From: Lepidurus packardi
Lineage: Eukaryota; Arthropoda; Branchiopoda; Notostraca; Triopsidae
Assembly: GCA_023053545.1 (NCBI GenBank)
Contig: JAKZAN010000004.1
Coordinates: 6,448,001-6,512,000, forward strand
Direction of reading: 5' to 3'
Length of the DNA stretch: 64,000 bases
A program made the translations under genes and the position numbers. Positions 12,701-24,955 of the stretch are shown here, piece after piece. Each line of letters opens with the position of its first letter. Position 1 is the first letter of the stretch. The notes beneath the pieces were generated by a model. The model saw nothing but the letters and a program-made list of their open reading frames with translations, had not been told where the DNA came from and searched no databases.

Positions 12701-14127
12701 ATAAAGCAAATCGAAAATGTAGGCCAGCTGCGTGACCCGAATGAGAAGAAAGTTGTACAAAAACGATTGCTAAAATCCTCGCCCTCCTCTCCCCACGTTC
12801 ACCCACCCTCGCTCAAAACATTGACCAAAATTAGCAAGGGAAAGTGGTACAAAAACTTGCATGTGAGCTTTCGCTTGAAGTGTTCAACACGACAGGTAAG
12901 TTCAGGACCTTTATAAGGAAAAATTGACAATAATGCAACAAACATGCTTAACAACCATCTTCTGTTCAAGCATGCAAAGACGCCCGCAGTGGAAATTCCC
13001 TTTTACCATTTCGAAACATTCCCAATCAAAACGCCTCGTGCCACCCATATACCGATATGAGAATGTGATATGCAAGTCAATCAAGGGGGGCTAGCGATCC
13101 CTTTTGCCCCACGTGAGATACATAAACCCTCGATTAGCATCGAGATCCTCATTAAGCAACCCATACAACAACTCGTACCAAGCACGCGTATCCCCCCAGG
13201 TTCATGCAAGGAAGGTGGACAAAAGGATCGCAAACAGAGATGTCGAAATAAGAGTGAACTCGAACGTTGAGAGCCTTACATCGACAGATTCTGACAGGTC
13301 AATGTTTCCGTTCGCATCATCGTCCAAGGTCCCATGTAGAGCTCGAATGGCTTCGCAATTTGCCAGTACATTTTCTGGTACGGACGGGCCCAACCAACAG
13401 AAACAGGACACGTTTTCCGTACTACATGAGTTGGCGGTCGAAACGGCTTCCGCACGCGACGACGGTTGGCGAGTTGCATACGGACCCATACCTGCCATAG
13501 AAAAGACGAGATTCATTAGTACGCGAAACTGCATTCACATTAGCTCTACACGAGCACTTAATGGAAACCTCGCTAAGAATCCTAAGATACAAAGAAGTGA
13601 AATGAAGGACCAAAAAAAACGAATCGAGGGGTATCTCTGTTCTTATCATAATGCAATAACAAAGATCAGATTTATTCGTATAACTGTTTTAGGATACCAT
13701 GCTGTAAAAAAAAAGTAAAATAAGTACTCTATAAAAGATAAGGCCGAAATGCACCGCTTTCTTCCAAACGACTTTATCTAAAATACTATCACGACGGAAA
13801 CTGTGGTTAGTTCTATAATAATCCTACGGGCTACGGAGATTTTAACTGAAAAGTAAGCAAGTTTTTTTTACCTTGTTTCCTAACTGAATCCTGTCCAGTA
13901 GTTTCATGGGAGAGAGCTGACCAGATATTCTCCTTGAAAATGCTTGGTTCTCGAAATATCACAGGCTGCTTTTCATTGCCGAGCGACGTAATTGGAGCCT
14001 GGACGCTTGCAATGTTTTCCGATGGGTTGGACGCAACAACAACTGAACTTGTGCTAGAAAGGCAAAACACATCACAACAAACCAAAAGAATGTAAAGTAA
14101 AAACTCGAGTTTCCACCGAACGCGCAT
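9724..14127 (-). CDS. STIM: Stromal interaction molecule (STIM), ER calcium sensor
   Basis: Thirteen exons on the minus strand: 14127-13872, 13491-13280, 12641-12525, 12462-12350, 12280-11995, 11926-11786, 11727-11560, 11497-11397, 11332-11157, 11090-11031, 10771-10532, 10386-10019, 9951-9724. They total 2466 bases and 821 residues. STIM senses ER calcium and gates Orai channels at ER-plasma membrane contacts. In order: signal peptide (1-25); cysteines ahead of the EF hand; canonical EF loop DDDANGNIDLSE (about 142-153); SAM domain from VHNWTVAQCVDWL (about 196); membrane helix about 279-299; coiled coil and CAD/SOAR (about 380-520) with LQHWLQLTYELE, GAFVSTHGRSIDDVDKSI and LLCGFAITNNPGLPHLE. 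A Ser-rich tail ends in a Lys/Arg-rich stretch (KKRKIKMLG, KNRKQKPHKS) like the lipid-binding polybasic tail of STIM1. The tail is long compared with vertebrate STIM1. A 638-base intron separates exons 2 and 3. Confidence 0.95.
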
Positions 14128-14497
14128 TTTCCTATGAAATACTGACGGTAGGATCAAATACACAACCCGGTTTCAAAAACGCCTTCATAGCAACATTGCA
14201 CTAATAATAATTATTTTAACACAGCAGGCAAAATATAACCCTAGATCTTCCAGAGTTGACACATCACAACTAACACATCTTCCGCAAGCGGCAGCAGCAG
14301 AGCGACTCCCACCAAAATTTCCCCGGGATTTATTCCGAAACCGTCGCCACATGCCACCTAGGGCCCAATTCATTTACTTAACAAGGCTTTTATTTCCGAC
14401 ATCGCCGAAGGCTGACTATAATGAACCAAAAAGCCAAACGTTGATTTCGCAACAGGTTCTCCGGAAAAACTGAACAGACAGGGTGTCGCGTATGGTC

Positions 14498-14556
14498 ATG
14501 TATGTATGTATGTATCGTATCGCGCTGTATGTATCGTATGTATCTAGCGTATGTAT
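14498..14556. repeat. Simple repeat of the GTAT/ATGT type
   Basis: Tetranucleotide GTAT units in runs, interrupted by CGTATC and CGCGC blocks, all inside the foldback element. Probably length-variable between individuals. Confidence 0.8.
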
Positions 14557-14611
14557 CGCGCTAGTCTGTAGCATTTTTCGATCAATTTTTCGACCAAGTA
14601 CAAGTTTTAAG

Positions 14612-14641
14612 GATTCTCATCAACGAAAGTTGATAAGAATC
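14612..14641. repeat. 30-base hairpin
   Basis: GATTCTCATCAAC, loop GAAA, then GTTGATAAGAATC: a 13-base stem with a single C-A clash (a G-T wobble on the other strand). It lies inside the foldback element. Confidence 0.7.
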
Positions 14642-17600
14642 GTTAATCTAACCTAAACTAACCTAATTCGTTCCCAATCCAACTACCAATTTCCAACTCG
14701 AATTTTCAACTAAGGTTCTCCGGTAAAAACCACCAGCGCGATACATGATACCAGGTTTTAACCGGAGAACCTGTTGGTGATTTTGAACCCCCTTAAAACG
14801 CCACCTGATGGAAATTTTGTCTACTTAACAAGGATTCTAGTTCAGTGAATGTTGATCAGTTAGAGCCTGCTCAAGGGAAATTTGATGCCTTGATGTCCTA
14901 TTGGGTTTCCAATAATCTGTCTTAATCTTCAGTCAGTATCTTAATAAGGATGCAGCATAGAAACTCTATTCTCCCGCTTGCTTTCAACTACGATTTCTAA
15001 CTTTTCCTAACTTACTTACGAACTTACGAGTTATGGTACCACTTGGCGCACAGGCGACGGACGCACAGGGCGTCAGTATTTTTGACAGGTAATGCCATTG
15101 ACAACAATGAACGTCCTATTTGTGTCAAGCTTTAAAATGATAAAAAAATAACATGTTTGTAGAGAATAATCCACGTATGGGCGTTTCCCAAATCCTGTAG
15201 ACTTGACTTGGTGAGCGTATATAATGAGACTGCGCTTGTTCGAACTCCATTCCGCTACTGAAAACGCAAGTGTAGGTTAGTACTCCGTAACGGGACTCTA
15301 GAGAGGATCACGAACCGTAAAGACTTCACAGTTTGCGGAAGAAAAACTCGGGGAGGAGCTTTTCTTCTCTGCTGCACAAGATAAAAAACAAAGTTCCCCG
15401 TACAAACTGCAAAACCGGAAAGACCGGTCCGAGGTCGAGGGCAATTTATACGGTGTGTGATGGGCCATGCCTGACTAGTGCATAAACGTGCCAAGTGCTG
15501 ATCCTTTTGGCAACTGACGTCCACGCGTTTTTCTAAGCGATCATTGGTGGGAACTAGTTAAGAGTTTACTTTCTATAGTTTAACACATTGGACAGGTGAC
15601 CGGAATCTGAAGAAGTTGTTCTGTAAATAGGAATTAATGGGTAGCAAAACAGGATTCACTTGTTGGTGTATATTTTAGTCTCCTCTCGGCACCGAAGATA
15701 GCCGCAAGAGAAGGTTAGCGGAGTTTAACCGGAGCTTTGAACTATGATAATGAGTCCTTACTCTTTACGTGAATAGCAGCGAGCTAGTTTCAAGTGTTTT
15801 TAATCAGTACACGTTGTTCTGCCATTGTTGCGGAAGCGCAAGTTCTAATTGGACCAAACAGACATAGACAGGTATGTCGTAAAATAATTGTGTGTTGTCA
15901 TCGCATGTACTTCACGCTGTATCACAAGGAAAAGAAGACGAGATTGGTTAGCAGGAAAACGAAAAGGAGTACACGAAGACAAGTAAGTGGTTTTATTATT
16001 GATGCATTCACGCTGCGACATCCGGTTATTCTGTCATAACGCACGTGGATGTTCCGCGTGCAATTATGAAGGAAGCGGGAACACACTTCTTTGCCGCAGC
16101 CGGAGAAAGTTTTTTGTTTCCTAGAGCATCCCGAGCTCTTGTGCAACGTGATTTCCGTACTGCCTGAAACTGTTTACCATAGTTCCTTAAGACCTCTCCT
16201 CTCCTCAGCTTCGTTTAGACAACGGCATATTCCTGAACGACTTCCCAAGCCACGTCCACCGTTGAAGTGATTGGCCATCTTGTCTGATTTGACGAAGTGT
16301 TTTCACAAACTTGGTTTCCAGTGTGCTCAACATCCACCTTTACCATTCACAGGTCCTCGATTTCAAACCAAAAACGAAGATGCATAAACCAAGACGCGAT
16401 GTGCGATATTCAAACGTTTACGCAGATGTTCCTAACACTATGTTTCACCTTTCCAGCGATTTCCTATGGAACTCCCTCTTATGTAAGTAAATTTTCTGAG
16501 ACGTAACACAGCAGATCTGTGTTCTGTGCGATTTTAACAAATTTAAAACCCTTTTGTGTTTACGACGTCTACAAGATAACAATATCCACCTCGCTAGATG
16601 GCATTAAAAATAGTTTGTAGCAACATTTTAAACGAGTTGAACAGATAATAGGAATTGTTAGTAGAAAGGTCTATTGCTTCCCGTTTCCGTATGTTGACCC
16701 ATATGACTAAGGGCGTTACTTAAGCGGACGATAAGGTGTCAAGTTTTGCTAAATCAGTTTGTCAATGACACTTAATACTAATCTAGTTCACGTGCCATAA
16801 TTAAGACTCGCACTTACGACCTCCATAATCAAACGTTATGGTTATCGGTGCCCGCTTTTTAATTACGCAATCAAGCGTTGAAGGACAAGTGGCATGACGT
16901 GCCCGTTCCATTCACCCATTTCTTTACCGTAAAAACCGCTCTTTTGTTTGAAAAAAGAAAAGAAAGCAAAAGAAATTGAGAAGAGGATTGTGGATTATGG
17001 CTTGCCGAATGCGCACATAAACACTTATCCGTAATCCTTAAGGACAAACAATACAACCAAACGCATTCCAGAAAGGCGTAAGAATTTAATCGAAAACGGT
17101 TACACGTCCTTCACAAATGTCTTCAAGGAGCTCAGAATTAGTAAACGGCTTTACATCACAAGCCTGAAATCCTACAGACTTTCCGAAGCTTTGGTTCGAA
17201 GGCAGAAGGCTTCTAATGTCCACCGAAAAGCTGCAATTCCCAAAACCGGTGTACAAAAAAGAATTTAGAAGTTCTTTGCTTTTCACGCAGCATATTTCCT
17301 CGCACATTATCTCTTCCCTCTCCTTTTATCCATATTTCTTTCAGGCTCGCTTCTTTCTAGCTTTCACATTCACTTTTCGTTTCCCTACGTTATACTACTA
17401 TACAACCGTAGTGGAGTATCTAACAGCTCAGCTACGAGGCTCTCCACAACCCGAGCAACAGCGTGTCTCGCCAGTTTAGTTATTGCCAGCAACAGGCACT
17501 AGCTGGAACTTGTTTTGTTCGTGTTTCAATCTTTGTAAGATTAGTCGTCTTGTTACCATGTTTAAATAGCGAGTTGCTGAAAGAAAACTGTCTACTGCGT

Positions 17601-17710
17601 TCAAGTGCATGTGTGGTGTGCTGCCCATTAAGCTCATTGCATAAAGATAAAATCAACATTGGGAAAACTCCTAAATTGGCAAATTTGTTTTATAAAAAAA
17701 AAAAAGAACA

Positions 17711-20700
17711 ATGGGTCTGCGACGCGTTATTTGCTTGGGTAAGTTGTTTTATAGCCCTTAGTCGTCTACATTCGTCGCAGTACGAATTTTTTCGTACTCA
17801 TTAACGCTCACCGAGAGCTGGCTACATACTTTGCATACATTATGTTTACTATGCTATATAAAATAGGTCGAGGTAAGGTATATTCAGGTTAGACGAGGAT
17901 GTTTTTGCCCAAACGAAAACTAAAACTTGCACTTTTCAATACCTAGACCTCGATAAAAAAAACTCCACGCTCCGTGACTTTCTGTGCTAGTAAACAGCGC
18001 AATTGAACACTTTCCTTTTTTACGAGGAATCACGCTTTTCACTTGATACCTCAAGCCTTTCCGCAATTAGAGCAAGTGACCAAAATCGAAAGTCTCGTGC
18101 TTGTAATGATCATCTCACCGAACCTTCGGTCGTGAGAAAGTTAATACCGAATCCTGTTATTATTCATTTGGAAAGAAAAAGTCTGGAACTTTTGGAAGCG
18201 CTCAGAGTAAGGAAAAGCATAGAATAAACCACAAGTACAAAAGTAAGGGGGGAAATGATACAAGAAGAGAATTTAAAGCGTCTTCCCCTGGGGCTTTCTA
18301 AAAGTTTCGCCCAGTGCTCAGGTATTCCGTAGCTAACAAAGACTCGGGCATTTCACATACTAATGTTTGAAAGCCCGAAACCAACCCAAAGTAACATGGG
18401 GGGAGAGGGGTTAGTGTAGACTTACAGCTCGAAAAGCTTGTGAAAACCCAAGGCCAAAAGGAATATCTAAACCTGACCATCCGAGGTTAAATGTGATCCC
18501 TCACAGGTGAGCGAATCCGAAGATAAGATTGATTTTACCTTGGCCTTTTGACCCCCACGCAAAAAGTTGCCACCTCGCCGTTTCGCACACACAAGTAACG
18601 GACGTTGGCCCGGCATGTTTATCGAAAGTATTGACAAACATTCCTGACCTTCGGCGCTCGTTGTCAAGGGAATCCGGTCGCATACAAGATAAAACTTACA
18701 TGATGAGCACTCAAGAGGCTTCAGCATATTTCTATACTTGGCGTGCAAGTGTTTAAAGTTGTTAAGAAATTATCTGGAATCTAAAAAGTTTTTGGAAGGA
18801 AAGCTAATGATTTTAATCTGTATTCATAGGTATTTTAGCGGTTACGGCCGCAATGACGATCGCGTTGGGCGTGTTGGTCACATTATACTTTCATCAGCTG
18901 GTGGATTCTTTCATTCACAAGGTAAAGAAAAATTACAAAATGAAGCAACTCTTGTGAAACTTGTGAAACGAACGTTGACCGGAACCCTTCCCAAATTTCC
19001 ATATACGAAGGGTATACGTTGTGTAGATTTGCTTTCCGTGTTAAAGCTGGAAAATCTCTTGATGTGCACTTGAACGTTGAACGATTACCCGTTTCCTGTA
19101 ATACTGGGCCTTAATAAGAGGAAAACAGGAAAATTTCCGCGATTAGATAGATGAGTCAGTTTTACCAAGCTTCCAAAAACGTCATCCCTAACTTTGTGCT
19201 AAACTATTAACCCCGTTGAAGCTCATTTTCTAAAAGCTTGAATTTATTTGGTTCATTTTTTTCGGTATACATATTTTCCTTTTCCCTTTTAATCCACAAG
19301 AAAGGGAACCCTGAACTATAAGAAAGAGAATTCTGACCTATATTCAGGAGCAGTTCACAAAGAGCTCTGGCTAGATGAACCGATATATCGCAAGTAACCG
19401 GTTAAGATGCTGGTGAAATTTAGTGGTTTCGTAGGAGGAAATTTTGCTGAGCAACTTTCATCTCTAAGGCTGGTCGAGAAATCTTATGATCTCACCTTGA
19501 GCAGTCCAGAAGAAGTGAAAGCTAGTCCTCTTAAATGTTTAAAACATATTTTGAGGGTATAACCCATCTCGTTGTCCATGCAATCCCGGATTTCTCTGTT
19601 TGCCCACGTTTCTGACCCCAAATTATCCTCAATTCTTTATCTCCAATTCTACGCAATATGGAAACAACTGTGAAACATTTGTTGTGCGAGGAAGACGCCC
19701 ATCTCTTATGATGTTAAATTGTTTATTTGATAGGAAATGGAACTCCGGAATGGGTCCCAAACGTTTGATCTGTGGCGGAAACCACCAATTCAGCCTGAAA
19801 TGCGGGTCTACTTCTTTAACGTGACCAACAGCCAAGAGTTCCTTTTGGGAGCCAAACCTCGTGTACAGGAACTGGGTCCTTATACCTACAGGTAATGAAC
19901 AAGTGGGGTAGATTCCACTCTTATTTATTTCTAAGCACAAAACAGCTGGCGGTCTGGTAACGAGCTTTTAACAACCCCCGCAGCCTCGGGAAAATCAACG
20001 AATTCATTTGAAAGCCAAGGTTGGAAGAGAAAACAGTGCCTGAAGCATAGAAGCTTGCATCAGTGACTAATTTCTATGCAGTACATTCTTCAGGTGTCTG
20101 AGAAACAAAAAAAAAAAACAAAAAAAAGACAGTGACGTCAGACCTGCTTAACCAAGTGTGAAACAGACGGGGAGAACCCACGAACACATTATACGAGCCC
20201 CACGTTTTCCTTCCAAGCATGACTTCTCATAAGCACAAAAAAGGAGGCGAAGGTCGCTTGTTGTTATAGCACCGTTATTATCTTATGAAAGAAACACATT
20301 AAAAGCTTTGGCTCTTATCTTGTAACAAGTTAGATTTTGCCAATCACTTGTATTGTACTCGCGCAAGTTCCGCTAAGGCACGTCATGCGTAACCAAAAGC
20401 TGTAAAAGTGACGAATCTTTTGAAAGTAATGATTGAGTAACCACTGGAAATTGTTCTTTTTTTGTTATTATATCCTCTTCACTTTTCAATACTTTTTTTT
20501 ACAAGGTTTTTAATTTCCAAACTGTGAAGTCATGTTTATGGATATTAACAACTTCCTTCAAACAGACGGATTAGGACAATGCTTGTTTCAGTAAAACGGT
20601 GTTGAATTTCTTTTAAAAGAACAAACTTCTACACCTTTGTAGAGAGACGTGGGAGAAAGTGAACATTACATGGCATAACAACGGAACCTTGTCGTATGAG

Positions 20701-22858
20701 ACCAAGAAAACGTTCCATTTTGCACCTGAGCTGTCATCAGGCGATGAATCGGATAATGTCATCCTTATCAATATTCCCATGATGGTAAGCTTTTAAATCA
20801 CTCCTTTAAGAGTAAATAATCACACCTAAAGAGGACTATAACATAGATAATGTTATTCTAAGCATAAGTTTTAAGATTATGACATTTATTTACAGACTGC
20901 AGCTAACCAAATGAAGTTCGCCGGAAGGTTAGTTCGTCTCGCCATGTCTTCGATGCTTAATGTGCTCAAACAAGAGGCTTTCACCACCCACACCGTTAAG
21001 GAATGGTTGTGGGGTTACGACGATCCGCTGGTCAAACTGGGCAAAGACGTCATGCCTCCTGAGAATGCTTTGCCTTACGACAATTTCGGCCTCTTTGTTG
21101 GGGTAAGTTGATTAACTAGTGTTACATTATGCGAGAAATATTCGATTTTATTTTTACTCGTATCTGTTTATGGCAGAAAAACGGCACTTCGGATGGCGTC
21201 AACACAGCTTATTCGGGTGTAAATGGCATGTTGAATTACGCAATGCTAACTAACTGGAATGGCAAGGCTCGTTTGCCTTATTGGTCCACGGATGAATGTA
21301 ATCAAGTGCGAGGAACAGACGGCGCAGCTTTCCCACCTGATGTAGAGCGCAATACCACGCTCGAATTATTCAACCCCGATTTTTGTCGCTCTGTGCCTTT
21401 AGTTTACCAGAAAGATGTGGTGCACAATGGCGTTGAATCTTTCCGCTTTGTACCCGATCCCCATATCTTCGATTCCCCTGAACACTACGAGCCTAATAAG
21501 TGCTACTGCCCTAATGGACCGCCTTGTGCTCCGACCGGCTTGTTTAACATCAGTTCGTGCAAGTTCGGTAAGTCAGCCGTTGGAATATGACGTCAACAAA
21601 GTAATTAACCAAATAATGGTTCTACCAGGCTCACCGATCGCTATATCATGGCCACATTTCTTACACGCAGAGCCAGAGCTTGTGCAAAGAGTCGAAGGCT
21701 TAAGCCCGGATCCTAGCAAACACGAATTCTACCTCGATATTCAGCCCGTAAGAAAACAAAATAAAACACAGTAGATGCCGCTTATTGTGATATCGCTGGT
21801 TTTTAGAATCAGTTAAATTTAAAAGATTTACCACAAAGGGAACCGGCCGTTAAGTTAGGAATTCCTCAATCATCTCTATCAAAATTGATGAAAAATCGTT
21901 ACGAAGTAAACAATATTGGGTGTAGTGAATCTACAAAAAGGAAACGTGTCTCAAAAAGTTGTCGATGCTTTGTTTATTTGGTTTAAACAAGTTACGTGCC
22001 GCTTTATCGTAGCATTCTATTGCATATTTCCGAATTTCGGTTATTAGAATCTCCGCTTAACAGAATCAATATTTCACTTGACAAACGTGATCAGAATAAG
22101 CGGCATCTACTGTATTATTTATTTAGTTGATTATTTGATTTTTCACATTTTTATTTCATTAGAAAATGGGGCTTGCGCTACAAGCCAAAGCGCGTGTTCA
22201 GATTAATTTGATGCTTTCTCGAGTGCCTGATATTAAGCAAGTCGCTGGTATTCCTGACATGGTTTTCCCGCTTTTCTGGTTCGACAGCGTAAGTTTCTTT
22301 ATATTATGTTAAAGAAAGAGTGAATTTACGAGCTTCTCTTCAAAACAGGGAATCGACGGATTACCTCCACCAGTCATTGCACAGCTCAAAATGGCCACGC
22401 AAATGCCTGAAACCGCCCGTTCAGCCATTGCCTATTCTATGTTTGCATTTGGCGGTATTTTGCTCTTCATCGTCGCCGTTTTGTCATGGAAACGCATCCG
22501 GACCAAGAACGACGAGTCCACCGTGCGAAGTGACAGCATTCAGGTGGAATATGAGAAGAGAAACAGTGGTTTAATCCACGTGACCAACGGCAGTGGTCTG
22601 TCGCATGTTTCTGGCTCAGGGTCCAATACTCAGGATAAAACTAACCGTTATAACAGCACTAACGTTAGCGAAAAAGAAGTGAGTCCAAATTCTAACATTG
22701 CCCGTATTCCTAATAACTTACCAAACTCTGCGACTAATCAAGGTGCTCTCCCCGACGCTGGACTGGGACAGCAAAACTCGTCTCTGAGCGACGTCAGCTC
22801 CACTACTCTGCCTACTTTGCCTGCGAATGCGACTACAACGGGAAATCCTTCCACATAG
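17711..22858 (+). CDS. CD36/SCARB-family class B scavenger receptor
   Basis: Nine coding exons: 17711-17738, 18830-18921, 19734-19891, 20643-20784, 20896-21102, 21177-21567, 21629-21747, 22163-22288, 22349-22858. They total 1773 bases and 590 residues. The protein has the CD36 layout: a short cytosolic N-terminus (MGLRRVICLG), a first membrane helix (about 10-30), a large glycosylated ectodomain with clustered cysteines, and a second helix (about 446-468, YSMFAFGGILLFIVAVLSW). The cytosolic tail is Ser/Asn/Thr-rich. Family marks are YFFNVTN, VQELGPYTYR, LWGYDDP, DGVNTAYSGV and PVIAQLKMATQMPET. Such receptors bind and move lipids, lipoproteins or modified ligands, at the cell surface or lysosome. 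The exact ligand class cannot be read from sequence. The tail, roughly 120 residues, is long for the family and lacks an obvious lysosomal dileucine end. Exon 1 is only 28 bases and precedes a 1.1 kb intron. The intron 21748-22162 carries a transposon remnant. Confidence 0.92.
21769..22112. mobile_element. Pogo-type TIR element remnant, copy A (in a receptor intron)
   Basis: It begins CAGTAGATGCCGCTTATTG and ends with the inverse (GCGGCATCTACTG at 22100-22112), followed by TA. The base pair before it is CA, so one side of a TA duplication has probably mutated. The inside retains a decayed plus-strand frame around 21937-21990 (TKRKRV, then DALFIWFK in another frame) resembling CENP-B/Tigger transposase. 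Same family as 47042-47834 and 62015-62610. Confidence 0.75.
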
Positions 22859-23520
22859 GGAAGCGAAGTGTTCTTCTGTGCCTGTGACCAGCAGCAACAG
22901 CCTTTTAAAGTGAAGTGGTACGAAATACCCAGATATCACTGTGATATCCCTGAAGCCGTACTTGAATTTTATTGCGAAGGGAAAGACTAACATTTTCTTT
23001 CCCTTTTTTATATTCTAAAGAAAAATCTCATGTTGAGGATCTTGAACTTTGGGATTTCGTAGGTGTGCCAAACAAATCGCGTTTGGGGGAAAGCCATAAG
23101 AACGCGTGTTTGATTCAAATTTGACTTTGAATTTTTTTTTATTCAAAGCCAACAATCGAATCCACAACATGTAATTTGGTCATGGGTCATGGAGGAACAC
23201 TGGAAATTTGTAAGACATTGCTGCAGTTTTCTTTTACGCCTTACGCAGCCTTCATTTTCAATGAGTCGGTGTGCATTTCTTTTCAGTGTTATTTTTTTAA
23301 CCAAGTGAACAGTTTTTGAGCTCAATATGAATATGTAAATGTATGTGGGTTGTCCATATTGGAAAGAATGAGTGGAAATATGGGACTAAATTGCCATATG
23401 AATCTTGGATGCGTGCCTACCCTTCGTTCAAAAAATACACACTTCTGTGGTTTTGTTAGTAAAAAATGCGAGTAATAATTTCAAACCTGAAAACGAACGA
23501 ATTTTAAAAAGGTTCCTTTT
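22859..23520. other. Convergent spacer: 3' regions of scavenger and gustatory receptors
   Basis: 662 bases between two stop codons facing each other. No coding signal. Expected to hold both 3' UTRs. Confidence 0.5.
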
Positions 23521-24955
23521 TTAGCCCGTGGTCACGTTTTTGTAGCCCGTGTTAGTTGGAGGAGTGGTACCGAATTGAATTAGAACAATTAAGTAAGTTG
23601 TCATTGCAGCCACCATCTAAATTGACAGTTGTTAGGCACTTGATTGACACAATTAAGAACGTTTTTACTGAACAAAATGTTCCCTTGTTGACAGTGAAAA
23701 ATCCCGCCGCCGTCAAACTCGGCGGATTGCCGCACAACCTGGTGAGGAATACTTGAATCTTTGGCGGGAAATATAAATCCTTTAATTCTCTGAAATGATG
23801 CGGGGAGAAAACATACTTGAAACTGCATTGCGGGGGATGTTTTGATTAGAGAAGCAGACTGTAGATGATCGAGCGGAGCTAAAGCCTACACAAGATAAAA
23901 TATTATGATTCAAACCAAGATATCGTTTAGATTAAGATTCAGATACGTTCGTAAATCCTTACCGCAGTAGTAACTCGTTGGCCAGCTAGTGTGAATATGT
24001 AAAGACGTCCTCCTAGCATTGCAACGTATACGGTATTCGAAACAATCACAAGAGAAATGGCTTCAGGATCAATTGTGCTCAAACTATACGACAGCATGCG
24101 ATAGAGCAGAACTGTAGTGACTATTACTATGGCCATCGCTGTAACAATAAACTCCAAAAAGCAAGTATCGACTTGGGCTAGCAACGCTCCTAGCCGACCG
24201 TATAAACGACGAGTACGGTCCATTTCAAGCGCCGCGAGATCCGAATCTTGTCGCTGCAGCGTTTCGTATGCTTCTTCAGCCAACACGCTGAACCAAAACG
24301 TAATTATGTCACAGATGAGCACATAGGCAGATAGATGCACCGTAGATGTGACAATCCAAACACATTGTACTGCAGGCAGCATATAGGGTTCGAATGTTTG
24401 TGTGAACGTGTTTTTACTATTAAACCTGCTCATGGTATGCAAACTTAACGCGGAAGAGCCAAAGACCAATACACCAGCCACTACCATGGTTATCGTGCCA
24501 ATGCGTTTGCGGTACTGATAATAGGCGTAAAGTTTATCCCTGCTGGGACACTCTTGACCCAGGAAAATCAAATTGTTGAGAAGAGTAGCGAATGTGGGAG
24601 CCAAAATGATGCCACACGACAAGGAAATGAACCAATCAATAAGTATAACTACAAAGCAAATACAGGTGGTGTAACGTTCAACCACATTGGGTAATTGAGA
24701 TAACCACAGAAAACCAAAATATGACGCAGTTGCCATAAATGTCGCATTAATGGCCAAAACGATGGCCGTAAAGAAGGCTGTAGGGCTGCTCCAATCCATT
24801 TGATAAGAGCAATTCCCACCGGGAGGGTGAAAATGAGACAAGGGCAACATGCCAATTAAGCGGCCCACGAAGAATACCGCGTACAAGGGGTCATTGAGAC
24901 ACAAAATTTTGGTGGGGTTCGCTTGAGGTTGGACTCGCACGGTTTTCATCTTCAT
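23521..24955 (-). CDS. Gustatory receptor family chemoreceptor (7 membrane segments)
   Basis: Four exons on the minus strand: 24955-23963, 23885-23817, 23758-23669, 23616-23521. They total 1248 bases and 415 residues. The first exon alone (331 codons) holds about six membrane segments. The short 3' exons restore the diagnostic end: PSLTAAGFFTVNKGTF, then TTYLIVLIQF near residues 390-399. This matches the arthropod gustatory receptor signature TYxxxxxQF. Exon sizes 69, 90 and 96 keep the frame exactly. The family forms ligand-gated cation channels in chemosensory neurons, with the N-terminus inside the cell. The ligand here is unknown. The first exon reads on past its donor into a stop, so a frame-only view gives a protein lacking the signature. 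The gene appears intact, single and not in a visible cluster in this window. Confidence 0.93.

Larger units (their letters stand above)
14451..14775. repeat. Foldback/MITE-like element with 14-base inverted ends
   Basis: AACAGGTTCTCCGG at 14451-14464 is answered by its exact reverse complement at 14762-14775. A further TTCTCCGG lies at 14714-14721. The core 14664-14706 matches, in inverse orientation, a core at about 56303-56345 with only a few differences, so this is a dispersed family. It carries a GTAT-rich simple repeat (about 14498-14556), a 30-base hairpin and TAACC-like motifs. It has no coding capacity. Target duplications are unclear. Confidence 0.65.
14128..17710. other. Divergent spacer between STIM and the scavenger receptor gene
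   Basis: 3.6 kb between two start codons facing away from each other. It holds the STIM 5' region near 14128-14400, the foldback repeat at 14451-14775 and otherwise unremarkable AT-rich DNA. No convincing exon was found, although 5' UTR exons of the receptor could be here unseen. Confidence 0.5.

Noticed and set aside
12642-13279. Possible extra exon in the 638-base STIM intron
   Set aside because: Exons on both sides join in frame within the conserved EF-hand to SAM region with nothing missing.
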